Shown: positions 7,803 to 15,846, counted from the stretch's first letter. The stretch: 64,000 nt of DNA from Streptosporangium canum (GCF_900113865.1 NZ_FOQY01000005.1:307388-371387); one strand, 5' to 3'. Made by a program: numbers and translations. Notes: generated by a model from the sequence alone, not told the origin.

Positions 7803-8185
7803 GCGGCGGCGGCCTCGGCGCAGGCCACGTCCTGGGCGACGGTGCCGCCGCTGACGCCGACCGCGCCCACCACCCGCCGGCCCTCGCCGGAGTCCCGGAG
7901 CGGGATGCCTCCGCCGAAGCACACGTACCGGTCTCCGGCGAGGCCGTACAGCTCTCCGCCCGGCACGACCAGCGGCGCGAGGTCGGCGGTGGACATCCGG
8001 TGGGCCACCGCGGTGTAGGCCTTGCCGGAGGCCAGGGCCGGGCCGGCGATCTCCGAGCCGTCCATCCGCTGGAAGGCGACCAGATGGCCGCCCGCGTCGA
8101 CCACCGCCACCGAGACGAGGGCCCCTTCCCGCCAGGCCTGTTTCACCGAGGCCTCACACATGCGCAGCGCGAGTTCGAGGTTCAA
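7784..8185 (-). CDS. GlcG/HbpS family protein (haem-binding-like)
   Basis: A 133-residue member of the GlcG/HbpS (DUF336/PF03928) family. Streptomyces HbpS is a secreted haem-binding regulator of a two-component system; GlcG is associated with glycolate catabolism, and other members are stand-alone proteins of unknown role. The family pattern is clear: VSVAVVDAGGHLVAFQRMDGSEIAGPALASGKAYTAV in the first half and VGAVGVSGGTVAQDVACAEAA at the end. There is no signal peptide from the TTG start at 8185, so this copy is probably cytoplasmic. AAGGAG sits 4 bases before that TTG. It is divergent from the APH-fold kinase gene across a 117-bp spacer with a small dyad. Ligand unknown. Confidence 0.8.
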   Translation of the reverse strand: MNLELALRMCEASVKQAWREGALVSVAVVDAGGHLVAFQRMDGSEIAGPALASGKAYTAVAHRMSTADLAPLVVPGGELYGLAGDRYVCFGGGIPLRDSGEGRRVVGAVGVSGGTVAQDVACAEAAAALWDGG

Positions 8186-8194
8186 TAGGCTCCT

Positions 8195-8211
8195 TAACCC
8201 GCCAAGGGTTA
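8195..8211. promoter_or_regulatory. Inverted repeat TAACCC-N5-GGGTTA in divergent promoter region
   Basis: A 6-bp perfect dyad with a 5-base spacer lies just upstream of the ribosome-binding site of the HbpS-like gene and between two divergent genes. It could be an operator for either; no regulator gene is adjacent, so the assignment rests on position alone. Confidence 0.35.
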
Positions 8212-8302
8212 GCAGTGGACAATTCGGTTTGTATCCGTCGCCGCCGGGCGGTGCAAGATCTCATACGGGATCCGAAGATCTGCGTACGTGAAGGGAGAAT
8301 CC

Positions 8303-9328
8303 GTGCAGGCCCACGACCTGTCCGCCGGAGGCGGCGTGCTGGCCCGCGTGCACGACGCCGCCCGCGAGGCGGTGCGGATCCACGGCCTGCCGGACGCCGA
8401 GGTCACGCTGGTCAACGTGTCGGAGAACGCCACCTACCGGGTGGACGACCCGGCCACCGGGGCGCGGTCCATCCTGCGGGTGCACCGCCTCGGCTACCAC
8501 GCCACCCCGGCGATCCTGTCCGAGCTCGCCTGGCTGGAGGCGCTCCGGGAGGAGGCCGGGGTCAGGACGCCGCGCGTGCTCCCGGCGCCGGACGGCTCCC
8601 GGGTGGTGACCGTCCCCGGCGCGCAGCCCCGTGACTGCGTGATGTTCGAGTTCCTGCCCGGGGCCGAGCCGCCGCGGGAGCGGCTGGTGCCCGACTTCGA
8701 ACGGCTCGGCGCGATCACCGCGCGGATGCACCGGCACGCGCGGAGCTGGCCGCGTCCGGCGGGGTTCACCCGATTCCACTGGGACTACGACGCCGCCCTC
8801 GGCGCCGAGTCGCGGTGGGGCCGCTGGCAGGACGGTGCGGGGATGGGCCCGGAGGCGCGGGCCGTGCTGGACCGGCTCGACGGGGAGCTGCGCGAGCGGC
8901 TGGACCGGTTCGGCCGGGACGCCGGCCGCTACGGCCTGATCCACGCCGACCTGCGCCTGGCCAACCTGCTGGTGGTGGGCGACGGGACGCCCAGCGTCAT
9001 CGACTTCGACGACTGCGGCTTCGGCTGGTACCTCTACGACCTGGCCGCCGCGCTCAGCTTCATCGAGCACCATCCGCGGGTCCCCGAGATGGTCGACGCC
9101 TGGGTGCGCGGCTACCGGACCGTCCTCGACCTGCCGGTCGGGGACGAGGCCGAGATCTGGACCTTCATCATGTTCCGCCGCCTGCTGCTGGTCGCCTGGA
9201 TCGGCACGCACACCGGCGTGGACATCGCCGCCGAGCTCGGCGCCGGCTACACCGAGGGCACCTGTGAGCTGGCCGAGCGGTTCCTGTCGGGTGCGAGGGG
9301 ACGGCGGGGGACGCCACTCCCGAAATGA
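8303..9328 (+). CDS. APH-fold phosphotransferase (SrkA/RdoA or aminoglycoside phosphotransferase-like)
   Basis: A protein-kinase-like phosphotransferase of 341 residues. The catalytic loop reads LIHADLRLANLLV (HxD with the downstream Asn) and the metal-binding motif is VIDFDDCGFGWYLYDLA, both standard for the APH/choline kinase/SrkA fold. The ATP-side N-terminal lobe includes VTLVNVSENATYRVDD and the basic ILRVHRLGYH strand. The C-terminal FIMFRRLLLVAWIGTH helix resembles SrkA-type proteins, which phosphorylate proteins in stress responses, more than dedicated antibiotic kinases. GTG 8303 is preferred because AAGGGAGAATCC precedes it; an in-frame GTG at 8288 would add five residues. The substrate cannot be assigned. 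Confidence 0.78.
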   Translation: MQAHDLSAGGGVLARVHDAAREAVRIHGLPDAEVTLVNVSENATYRVDDPATGARSILRVHRLGYHATPAILSELAWLEALREEAGVRTPRVLPAPDGSRVVTVPGAQPRDCVMFEFLPGAEPPRERLVPDFERLGAITARMHRHARSWPRPAGFTRFHWDYDAALGAESRWGRWQDGAGMGPEARAVLDRLDGELRERLDRFGRDAGRYGLIHADLRLANLLVVGDGTPSVIDFDDCGFGWYLYDLAAALSFIEHHPRVPEMVDAWVRGYRTVLDLPVGDEAEIWTFIMFRRLLLVAWIGTHTGVDIAAELGAGYTEGTCELAERFLSGARGRRGTPLPK

Positions 9329-9416
9329 TCACGATGAGTGCCGGTTCGATCACTCTCGGATATCATCTCATCTCCGGAGGGACCGCCGGGAACAGCGCTC
9401 TGACCTCGGGAGAGGC

Positions 9417-10235
9417 ATGCACGACAACAACCGCGCCAGCATCGTCCACCAGCTCGGATACGCCATCCGCCATCCCGGCCGGATCTCGCCCCATCTGCGG
9501 AGGCTGACCAGGAACGCCTGGCTGCGCCTGCGCACCCGCGACCACGTCGACTACTACCGGGCCGTCATGAGGTCCGACGTCGCCCGCGGTTCGGAGGCGG
9601 CCGTGGGCAGCAGGTCGCACGCACGCTGGCTCGCCATGGGCCGCCTGCAGTTCGACTACCTGGTACGGCACGGCCTGAAGCCGGACCACCGCCTGCTGGA
9701 GATCGGCTGCGGCAACCTGCGGGCCGGACGCCTGTTCATCGACTACCTGGACACGGGCAACTACTACGGCGTCGACATCTCGCCCGACATCCTGATCGCC
9801 GCCCAGGGCACCGTCTCCGATCACGACCTGCGCGACAAGCTCCCCCACCTCATGCCGGTCGGGGACCTGCGTTTCGCCGCCCTGCCCGACGAGACGTTCG
9901 ACGTGGTCCACGCCCACAGCGTCTTCTCCCACTCCCCGCTGCACGTGATCGAGGAGTGCTTCCGGCACGTCGGCCGGATCATGAAACCGGACGGCTGGTT
10001 CGACTTCACCTTCGACCGCACCGAGGGCCAGGAGCACCAGGTGCTGCGCGAGGACTTCTACTACCGCACGGCGACCCTGACCGCCCTGGCCGGGAAGCAC
10101 GGCCTGCGCGCGACCTTCATGGACGACTGGGAGCGGCTGCCCTCCAAGCAGTCCAAGATCCGCATCACGCTCCCCGGCCCCGGATGGTCCGCCTCGCGTG
10201 CCGCACCCGGCGCGGCACGCCAGGACGCCCTCTAA
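9417..10235 (+). CDS. Class I SAM-dependent methyltransferase
   Basis: A 272-residue Rossmann-fold methyltransferase. The SAM-binding motif I is LLEIGCGNLRAGRLFIDYL (around residues 95-113), followed by the acidic YYGVDISPDILIAA strand and FDVVHAHSVFSHSPLHVIEE as motif IV/post-I. ATG 9417 is chosen because GGGAGAGGC lies just upstream and because the longer open frame reaches back into the preceding gene with no family resemblance. The first 55 residues are basic and unrelated to the core. Its last codons overlap by 4 bases the end of the convergent TPR gene. Substrate unknown; a link to the peptide/TPR genes next door is only positional. Confidence 0.8.
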   Translation: MHDNNRASIVHQLGYAIRHPGRISPHLRRLTRNAWLRLRTRDHVDYYRAVMRSDVARGSEAAVGSRSHARWLAMGRLQFDYLVRHGLKPDHRLLEIGCGNLRAGRLFIDYLDTGNYYGVDISPDILIAAQGTVSDHDLRDKLPHLMPVGDLRFAALPDETFDVVHAHSVFSHSPLHVIEECFRHVGRIMKPDGWFDFTFDRTEGQEHQVLREDFYYRTATLTALAGKHGLRATFMDDWERLPSKQSKIRITLPGPGWSASRAAPGAARQDAL

Positions 10236-12070
10236 CCCGCCAGCTCCCGCTTGATGTCGTCGTCGTCCGGCGCCAGCTCCAGCGCGCGGGTGAGATCGGC
10301 CACCGCCTCCTCCTCCCGTCCGGCGGCGCGCAGCGCCACCGCCCGGTTGAACAGCAGCGCGGGGTCCGCGCCGGGTTCCAGGGCGCGGGTGAAGTCGGCG
10401 ACCGCGCCCTCCGGGTCGCCGGTCTCGAACGCCAGCATCCCCCGGCTGGCCCAGGCCGCGGCGAGTGAGGGGGAACGCTCCAGCGCCTGGTCGAACGCGG
10501 CCCGCGCCTCCTTGTGGCGGCCCTCGGCCATCTCGACCTGGCCCAGCGCGCACAGCAGATACGGGTTGACCGGATCCAGCGCGAGCCCGCTCTCCGCGTC
10601 GGCCCGGGCCCTGCCGTACTCGCCGAGCGCGGCCAGCAGCCCGGCCCGGTTGGCGAGCCCGTCCACGAACTCCGGGTCCAGGTCCAGGGCGTGGTCCAGG
10701 TCGGCGAGCGCGCCCCGGTGGTCGCCGGTGGAGAAGCGGATCTCGGCCCGGTTGTAGTACGGCTCGGGGAAGGGCGGGCCGACCCGCATCGCCGTCTCGT
10801 AGTCGGCGATCGCCGCGTCCCGCCTGCCCAGCCGGTGCAGCAGGTTGCCCCGGTCGATGTAGTAGTCGGGGTAGCCGGGGTCGGCCGCGATCACCGCGTC
10901 CAGATCCTCCAGCGCGTCCTCGGGACGGCCAAGCATGACGGCGAGCTGCGCCCGGTTGGCCAGCAGCACCAGCCGGTGGATCGGGTGCTCGCCCGGTCCC
11001 AGGCCGTGCTCGGCCAGCTCCACCGCCTCCTGGACCAGCTCCAGGGCCTTGGCGGGGTTGCCGAGCCGCACCTCCACCAGGGCCCGGCCGTTGAGGTCGA
11101 ATCCCAGCTTGAAGGCGCGCTCGCGCGGGTCGGGCAGCAGTGTGGAGATGGCGATCGCCTGGTTCACCCAGGCCAGCGCGGCGTCCAGGTCGCGCCGGGC
11201 CGGGTCGTGGTGGCGGACCTTGAGCATCCCGGTGGAGTAGGCGGCCGCCGCATGCGTGACGGGGGAGACGCTTGTCCTTCTGGCCAGGTCGAACAGTGCC
11301 TCGGCCTCGTCCTCGCGGTTCAGCGAGCCCAGCGCGGTGGCGGTGCTGTGCAGGAGCCGCCACCAGGTCTCCGGCTCGGTGGCCGGGTCGGTCAGCGGCA
11401 GCGCGCGCAGCCCCAGCTCCGCCACCGCGTCGTGACAGCCCGCGTCCAGGCACCGTTCGACCGCGACCCGGAAGGCCTCCACCGCGCGGCGCGGATCGGT
11501 GCCGTGCTCGCGGTGGTAGGGGATCGCGCCGAGCCGTGCGCCGACCGTCCCCTCCCGTTCCAGCTCGTCGGCCCGGACGTCATGCTCCTCCGGACTGAGG
11601 GGCTCCTCCGGTACGGCCTGCTCGCCGATCACGACGGTCAGCAGGTCGGGGGAGATCCGCCGCCGCAGCACCGCCAGCAGCTCGTGGTCGGTGGGGTCGG
11701 CCTGGTGGACGTTCTCCACGACGAGTGTCCGCGGCCCGGTCTCGGCCAGGTGCTCGCGGACGAACTCGGCGAGCCCGTTGGACAGGCGGAGCGTGCGGCG
11801 GGGCGCGTGGACCAGGATCCGTTCCGCCCGGGGCAGGTGATCGGCCATCGACCGCCGTCTGGCGGGGACCAGCCCGTCCAGGTCGGGCGACATGGCCCGC
11901 AGCTCTATGTCATAGCGGGCGACCAGCTCCGGCCGGGCGACGGACGCCAGAGCCGAGGCGATCGCGCCGCCGGCGGTGTACGGCCCCCGCAGGCGCCGGT
12001 CCGCGTCGACCGGGGGCAGGAGCAGAGGGGGGAGGGGCGGGTTTTCTGGTGGGAGCGGTCCCCGACTCAC
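10232..12070 (-). CDS. Large tetratricopeptide-repeat protein with a degenerate STAND/AAA-like N-terminal half
   Basis: A 612-residue protein. Residues 1-170 resemble the ATPase part of LuxR-LAL/STAND regulators: GPYTAGGAIASALASVARPEL, then a Walker-B-like RTLVVENVHQADPTDHELLAVL, but no P-loop (GxxxxGK) is visible. The rest is a long array of TPR units, for example YYIDRGNLLHRLGRRDAAIADYETAM, PYYNRAEIRFSTGDHRGALADL and LFNRAVALRAAGREEEAVADL, forming a peptide- or protein-binding superhelix. There is no DNA-binding domain, signal peptide or membrane segment. The GTG start at 12070 has AAGGAGA 4 bases upstream. It lies 84 bases downstream of a 24-residue peptide gene on the same strand, with a perfect hairpin between them. 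I infer a cytoplasmic scaffold or peptide sensor; the function is not known to me. Confidence 0.75.
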   Translation of the reverse strand: MSRGPLPPENPPLPPLLLPPVDADRRLRGPYTAGGAIASALASVARPELVARYDIELRAMSPDLDGLVPARRRSMADHLPRAERILVHAPRRTLRLSNGLAEFVREHLAETGPRTLVVENVHQADPTDHELLAVLRRRISPDLLTVVIGEQAVPEEPLSPEEHDVRADELEREGTVGARLGAIPYHREHGTDPRRAVEAFRVAVERCLDAGCHDAVAELGLRALPLTDPATEPETWWRLLHSTATALGSLNREDEAEALFDLARRTSVSPVTHAAAAYSTGMLKVRHHDPARRDLDAALAWVNQAIAISTLLPDPRERAFKLGFDLNGRALVEVRLGNPAKALELVQEAVELAEHGLGPGEHPIHRLVLLANRAQLAVMLGRPEDALEDLDAVIAADPGYPDYYIDRGNLLHRLGRRDAAIADYETAMRVGPPFPEPYYNRAEIRFSTGDHRGALADLDHALDLDPEFVDGLANRAGLLAALGEYGRARADAESGLALDPVNPYLLCALGQVEMAEGRHKEARAAFDQALERSPSLAAAWASRGMLAFETGDPEGAVADFTRALEPGADPALLFNRAVALRAAGREEEAVADLTRALELAPDDDDIKRELAG

Positions 12071-12114
12071 CAGTCTCCTTTATATGGCTCTGAGGTCTAT
12101 GTGATTCTGGGGGG

Positions 12115-12138
12115 CCGGCGCCCATCGCTGGGCGCCGG
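12115..12138 (-). terminator. Perfect 10-bp hairpin between the small peptide gene and the TPR gene
   Basis: CCGGCGCCCA pairs with TGGGCGCCGG around a 4-base loop. No U-run follows in the minus-strand transcript, so it may be an incomplete terminator or a processing/stability element that lowers readthrough from the peptide gene (12155-12229) into the TPR gene. Confidence 0.5.
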
Positions 12139-12154
12139 TTCCGTGATTTCGGTG

Positions 12155-12229
12155 TCAGCCGACGTGCTTGGGGCTGGCGGTCCCGCGGAGCGTGACGGTG
12201 CCAGGCTTGTGAACGATAACGCGCTTCAT
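12155..12229 (-). CDS. Candidate 24-residue peptide gene upstream of the TPR protein
   Basis: An ATG at 12229 opens a 24-codon frame ending in TGA at 12155-12157. The peptide begins MKRVIVHKPGTV and ends ASPKHVG; it is basic, polar, and has neither a signal sequence nor a hydrophobic segment. AAGAGAGG sits 6 bases upstream of the ATG, and a TTGTCA ... AATACT promoter-like pair lies 36-65 bases upstream in an unusually AT-rich stretch. Codon third positions are mostly G/C, in contrast to the AT-rich leader. It precedes the large TPR gene on the same strand. Possible roles are a precursor of a modified peptide, an intracellular signal sensed by the TPR protein, or a leader peptide. None is shown by the sequence. 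A longer overlapping minus-strand frame through the same bases has no support. Confidence 0.5.
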   Translation of the reverse strand: MKRVIVHKPGTVTLRGTASPKHVG

Positions 12230-12264
12230 TGCGATGCCTCTCTTGGTAATAAGAACAAATCGCA

Positions 12265-12294
12265 AGTATTCGCATTAATCACCCTTATTGACAA
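12265..12294 (-). promoter_or_regulatory. Sigma-70-like promoter for the peptide-TPR unit
   Basis: On the minus strand TTGTCA (12294-12289) is followed 18 bases later by AATACT (12270-12265). The region 12230-12330 is strikingly AT-rich for this chromosome, which supports a strong vegetative promoter about 36 bases upstream of the peptide ATG. Hexamer choice is by eye. Confidence 0.45.
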
Positions 12295-12371
12295 GATCTA
12301 TTTCTCATGGTGGCCGAATCCGGACAAGTCACTAGACAAAACGTCACAATCCATACCAGTTTCCGGGCCAG

Positions 12372-13367
12372 TCAGGGGCGCGGTTGCTGCTGGGTGATGC
12401 AGTGGATCCCCCCGCCGAGGGCGAATACGGCGCGGGCGTCCACCAGCTCGACGGCCCGCTCCGGGAAGAGCTTGACGAAGATGTCGGCCGCCGCGGCGTC
12501 GCGCGGATCGTCGAAGGAGCAGAGCAGGGCCAGGCCGTTGGCCAGGTAGTGGTTGACGTAGGAGTAGTCGACCAGCTCCCCGTCCGCTTCGCGGGTCTCC
12601 GGGGCGACCAGCTCGACGACCTCCAGCCGGCGGCCCCTGGCGTCGGTCGAGGAGCGCAGGATCGCCAGGTTCTCCCGGGTGACCTCGTGGTCGGGATGGT
12701 CCGGGTCGGGCTGGACGTGGCAGAGCACCAGCCCGGGACGGGCGAAGGAGGCGAGCAGGTCCACATGGCCGCTGGTGCCGTACCTGCCGTAGTCGGCGGT
12801 GAGACCGCGCGGCAGCCAGATCACCTTATCCACGCCGATCCGGGCGCCGAGCTCGGCCTCCACCCGTTCTTTGGTCCAGCCGGGGTTGCGCCTGTCACCG
12901 AGCTGGACGGTCTCGGTGACGATGACCGTCCCCTCGCCGTCCACATGGATGCCGCCGCCCTCGTTGACCATCTCCGAACGGAACCTGACGGCCCCCGCCC
13001 GCTCCAGGACGGCCCCGGCGACCAGGTCGTCCTTGGCGTGGGCATGCCAGCCCCACCCGTTGAAGGTCCAGTCCACCCCCGCCAGGCCGCCCCGGCCGTC
13101 CAGCAGGAAGGTCGGGCCGTTGTCGCGCATCCAGCAGTCGTCCAGCGGCTGCTCCATCACCTCGACCTCGGGGGCGAGCCACCGGGCGGCCGACTCGCGC
13201 TCGCTCGGGTCGACCACCATGGTGACCGGCTCGTAGCGGACGATGGCGTTGGCCACGCTCGACCAGGCGCGGTAGGAGGCCTCGGGGTCGCTCAGCGCGT
13301 ACCCGGCGACCGGCCAGGACATCCAGGTGCGGGTGTGCGGATGCCACTCCGGCGGCATGCGGAACAC
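12372..13367 (-). CDS. aguA: Agmatine deiminase family protein
   Basis: Agmatine deiminase/peptidyl-arginine deiminase-type protein, 331 residues. The family hydrolyses agmatine to N-carbamoylputrescine and ammonia through a covalent cysteine intermediate. Visible landmarks are MPPEWHPHTRTWMSWP at the N terminus, DCWMRDNGPTFL, FNGWGWHA, MVNEGGGIHVDGEGTVIVTE, GTSGHVDLLASF (catalytic His) and GGGIHCITQQQP at the C terminus (catalytic Cys). The start is GTG 13367 because AAGGAG lies 7 bases upstream; the ATG at 13358 is poorly spaced. It follows ureC on the same strand with a 104-bp gap that contains five 9-bp repeats. Co-occurrence with urease subunits suggests nitrogen release from guanidino compounds; this is inference. 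Confidence 0.85.
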   Translation of the reverse strand: MFRMPPEWHPHTRTWMSWPVAGYALSDPEASYRAWSSVANAIVRYEPVTMVVDPSERESAARWLAPEVEVMEQPLDDCWMRDNGPTFLLDGRGGLAGVDWTFNGWGWHAHAKDDLVAGAVLERAGAVRFRSEMVNEGGGIHVDGEGTVIVTETVQLGDRRNPGWTKERVEAELGARIGVDKVIWLPRGLTADYGRYGTSGHVDLLASFARPGLVLCHVQPDPDHPDHEVTRENLAILRSSTDARGRRLEVVELVAPETREADGELVDYSYVNHYLANGLALLCSFDDPRDAAAADIFVKLFPERAVELVDARAVFALGGGIHCITQQQPRP

Positions 13368-13383
13368 GGTGGGACTCCTTGTC

Positions 13384-13428
13384 GGAGAGGGCGGAGAGGG
13401 CGGAGAGGGCGGAGAGGGCGGAGAGGAC
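13384..13428. repeat. Five tandem copies of a 9-bp unit (GGAGAGGGC) in the ureC-aguA spacer
   Basis: Four exact copies of GGAGAGGGC and one near copy (GGAGAGGAC) run from 13384 to 13428, a few bases upstream of the ribosome-binding site of the agmatine deiminase gene. Such arrays change length by slippage and could alter the mRNA leader. Confidence 0.8.
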
Positions 13429-13471
13429 GGGGAAGGCGCGGGGGGCGGGAGCGCCCGCGCGGGGCGGGACG

Positions 13472-15121
13472 TCACAGGAAGTACAGCCGGCTGAGCGAGA
13501 CCGAGTCGGCCGGGACCGACCGGATCGGGTCGCCGTCGAGGGTGACCTGACCGAGGGCGTCGACCTGGACGGACCCGAGCCGGGAGTTGAGGACCAGGTC
13601 GCCGGGGCCGATGCCGCGGGTGCCGCGCACTCCGACCCGGCGGCGGCGGGTCGTCATGTGGTCGTCGGCCGCGTCCGCGGCCGCCCCGCTGACGAAGGCC
13701 ACCGACAGGTCCGCGGCGGTCGCGCCGTACGCGCCGAACTGCGGGCCCAGCACCAGCGGCTCGCAGGTGTCGGTGGAGGCGTTCGGGTCTCCGGTCACGC
13801 CGTAGGCGGGGAAGCCCGCCTTCAGCACGAGCTGCGGCTTGGCGCCGAAGTGGTCGGGCCGCCACAGCACGATGTCGGCCAGCTTGCCCGGCTCCAGCGA
13901 GCCGACCTCGTGGGCCAGGCCGTGCGCGATGGCCGGATTGATCGTCAGTTTGGCCAGGTAGCGCAGCACCCGTTCGTTGTCGTTGCGCGCCGGCGCGCCC
14001 AGTTCCCCCTTCATCTTCCCGGCCATGGCGAACGTCCGGCGGACCGTCTCGCCCGCCCGGCCCATGCCCTGCGCGTCGGAGGAGGTGATGCCGATGACCC
14101 CGAGGTCGTGCAGCACGTCCTCGGCGCCCATGGTGCCGGCCCGGATCCGGTCCCTGGCCAGCGCGGCGTCCCCCGGCAGCTCGGGCCGGAGCCCGTGCAC
14201 CGAGACGATCATCGCGTGGTGCTCGGCGACGGCGTCCCGGCCGAAGGGCAGCGTCGGATTGGTGGAGGAGCCGATGACGTTGGCCACCCCGGCCAGCTTG
14301 AGCACGTTCGGCACGTGACCGCCGCCGCAGCCCTCGATGTGGAAGGCGTGGATCGTCCGGCCGCCGAGCACGGCGAGGGTGTCCTCCACCGACAGGCACT
14401 CGTTGAGGCCGTCGGTGTGCAGGGCCACCTGCACGTCGTGCTCCTCGGCGACCCGCAGCGCGGTGTCCAGCGCGCGGGTGTGGGCCCCCATGTCCTCGTG
14501 CACCTTGAAGCCGCTCGCACCGCCCTCGACCAGCGCCTCGACCAGCGGAGCCTCGTGCGAGGACGAGCCGCGCGCCAGGAAGCCGATGTTCACCGGCCAG
14601 GCGTCGAAGGCGTTGAACGCGTGCCGCAGCGCCCACGGCGAGTTCACCCCCACGCCCCAGACCGGCCCGAACTCCTGGCCGATGATCGTGGTGACGCCGG
14701 AGGCCAGGGAGGCCTCCATGATGCGCGGGCTGAGCAGGTGGACGTGGGTGTCGATCGCCCCCGCCGTCGCGATGAGCCCCTCGCCGGACACGATCGTGGT
14801 CCCGGTGCCGACCACCACGTCCACCCCGTCCAGGGTGTCGGGGTTGCCGGCCCGGCCGACGGCGTGGACGCGTCCCTCGCGGACGCCGATCGACGCGGTC
14901 CGCACGCCCAGGACCGGGTCGAGGATCAGCACGTTGCTGATCACCAGGTCGCAGGTGTCCCGGATCGAGGCGGCCTTCAGGTGCAGGCCGTCCCGGGCGG
15001 TCTTGCCGAACCCGGCCAGGAACTCCTCCCCGGCCTTCTGCGAGTCGTGCTCGACCTCGACCACCAGGCCGGAGTCGCCGAGCCTGACCCGATCTCCCTT
15101 GCGCGGGCCGTACACGCTCAT
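13472..15121 (-). CDS. ureC: Urease alpha subunit, non-canonical actinobacterial type
   Basis: A 549-residue urease alpha subunit; urease hydrolyses urea to ammonia and carbamate at a dinickel site. All nickel ligands can be located: His126 and His128 (DTHVH), carbamylated Lys206 (GFKVHED), His235 (ALHTDG), His261 (FHIEG) and Asp349 (SSDAQGMGR). The active-site flap, normally MVCHH, reads VSVHG here: the flap Cys is Val308 while the catalytic His309 is kept. The ATG overlaps the stop of the fused gamma/beta gene (ATGA). No nickel-insertion genes (ureD, E, F or G) are nearby, so maturation must use proteins encoded elsewhere, or the enzyme differs. It resembles the divergent second urease type of actinomycetes rather than the standard ureABC set. 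Confidence 0.88.
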   Translation of the reverse strand: MSVYGPRKGDRVRLGDSGLVVEVEHDSQKAGEEFLAGFGKTARDGLHLKAASIRDTCDLVISNVLILDPVLGVRTASIGVREGRVHAVGRAGNPDTLDGVDVVVGTGTTIVSGEGLIATAGAIDTHVHLLSPRIMEASLASGVTTIIGQEFGPVWGVGVNSPWALRHAFNAFDAWPVNIGFLARGSSSHEAPLVEALVEGGASGFKVHEDMGAHTRALDTALRVAEEHDVQVALHTDGLNECLSVEDTLAVLGGRTIHAFHIEGCGGGHVPNVLKLAGVANVIGSSTNPTLPFGRDAVAEHHAMIVSVHGLRPELPGDAALARDRIRAGTMGAEDVLHDLGVIGITSSDAQGMGRAGETVRRTFAMAGKMKGELGAPARNDNERVLRYLAKLTINPAIAHGLAHEVGSLEPGKLADIVLWRPDHFGAKPQLVLKAGFPAYGVTGDPNASTDTCEPLVLGPQFGAYGATAADLSVAFVSGAAADAADDHMTTRRRRVGVRGTRGIGPGDLVLNSRLGSVQVDALGQVTLDGDPIRSVPADSVSLSRLYFL

Positions 15122-15834
15122 CGCTCACCCGCCCCCGCCGGCTCGCTGCCCAGATATCCGCAGGCCCGCGCCTTCTCCATGGCCCGCTCGAACGCGCCCG
15201 GCGCGTCCAGCGGCCCGTCCACCAGCCCGGCGAACCCGATCGCCACCCGCGCACCGCCGATCGGGACCAGCCTGGCGGTACGGCGCTCGCCCGGATCGAA
15301 GCGGACGGTGGAGCCCGCGGGAACGGCCAGCCGGCGCCCGTAGCCGGCGGCCCGGTCGAACCGGAGCCGGGGGTTGGCCTCGAAGAAGTGGAAGTGCGAG
15401 GTGACGCTGATCGGGACGGTCGCCGTGTTGAGCACCTCGACCTCCACGGCGTCCTCCTCGGCGGCGTCCCTCTCCCCGGAGGGCGGGGACGCGGCGGTCA
15501 CCGCGCCGGGGGCCTCGGCGCCGAGCGAGCCGCCGCCGAACGGGTCGGTCACCACGGCCAGCCGGGTGCCGTCGTCGAAGACCGCCTCGACCATGACCTC
15601 GGTGACGACGTCGGCCACGCCGGGCAGCACGTCGTCCGGGCCGAGCACCCCGCGGCCGGCCTCGACCGCCTCGGCCAGCCGCGCCCCGTCGCGCGCGGCC
15701 TCGCAGACCGTGTCCGCGATCAGCGCGGTGGCCTCCGGCACGTTCAGCCGCAGACCTCTCGCCTTCCTGGCACGCGCCAGTCCGGCCGCGGTGAACAGCA
15801 GCAGCCGGTCGCGTTCCGCAGGTGTCAGCCGCAC
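15118..15834 (-). CDS. ureAB: Fused urease gamma-beta subunit
   Basis: One 238-residue protein combines the small urease subunits. Residues 1-95 are gamma-like (RLTPAERDRLLLFTAAGLARARKARGLRLNVPEATALIAD, then ARDG and a DVLPGVADVVTEVMVEAVF block). After a linker rich in Ala, Pro and Glu comes the beta part (VEVEVLNTATVPISVTSHFHFFEANPRLRFDR and GGARVAIGFAGLVDGPL). GTG 15834 is taken as the start because GGGAGAGG lies upstream and translation from there begins exactly at the gamma N terminus; the longer open frame crosses the divergent promoter. It is the first gene of ureAB-ureC-aguA, opposite a TetR regulator with a shared dyad. Confidence 0.87.
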   Translation of the reverse strand: MRLTPAERDRLLLFTAAGLARARKARGLRLNVPEATALIADTVCEAARDGARLAEAVEAGRGVLGPDDVLPGVADVVTEVMVEAVFDDGTRLAVVTDPFGGGSLGAEAPGAVTAASPPSGERDAAEEDAVEVEVLNTATVPISVTSHFHFFEANPRLRFDRAAGYGRRLAVPAGSTVRFDPGERRTARLVPIGGARVAIGFAGLVDGPLDAPGAFERAMEKARACGYLGSEPAGAGER

Positions 15835-15846
15835 AGCCCTCTCCCT

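Noticed and set aside
11910-12275. Alternative minus-strand frame starting upstream of the 24-residue peptide
   Set aside because: It has no ribosome-binding site, runs into the TPR gene in another frame, and starts inside the promoter-like region.
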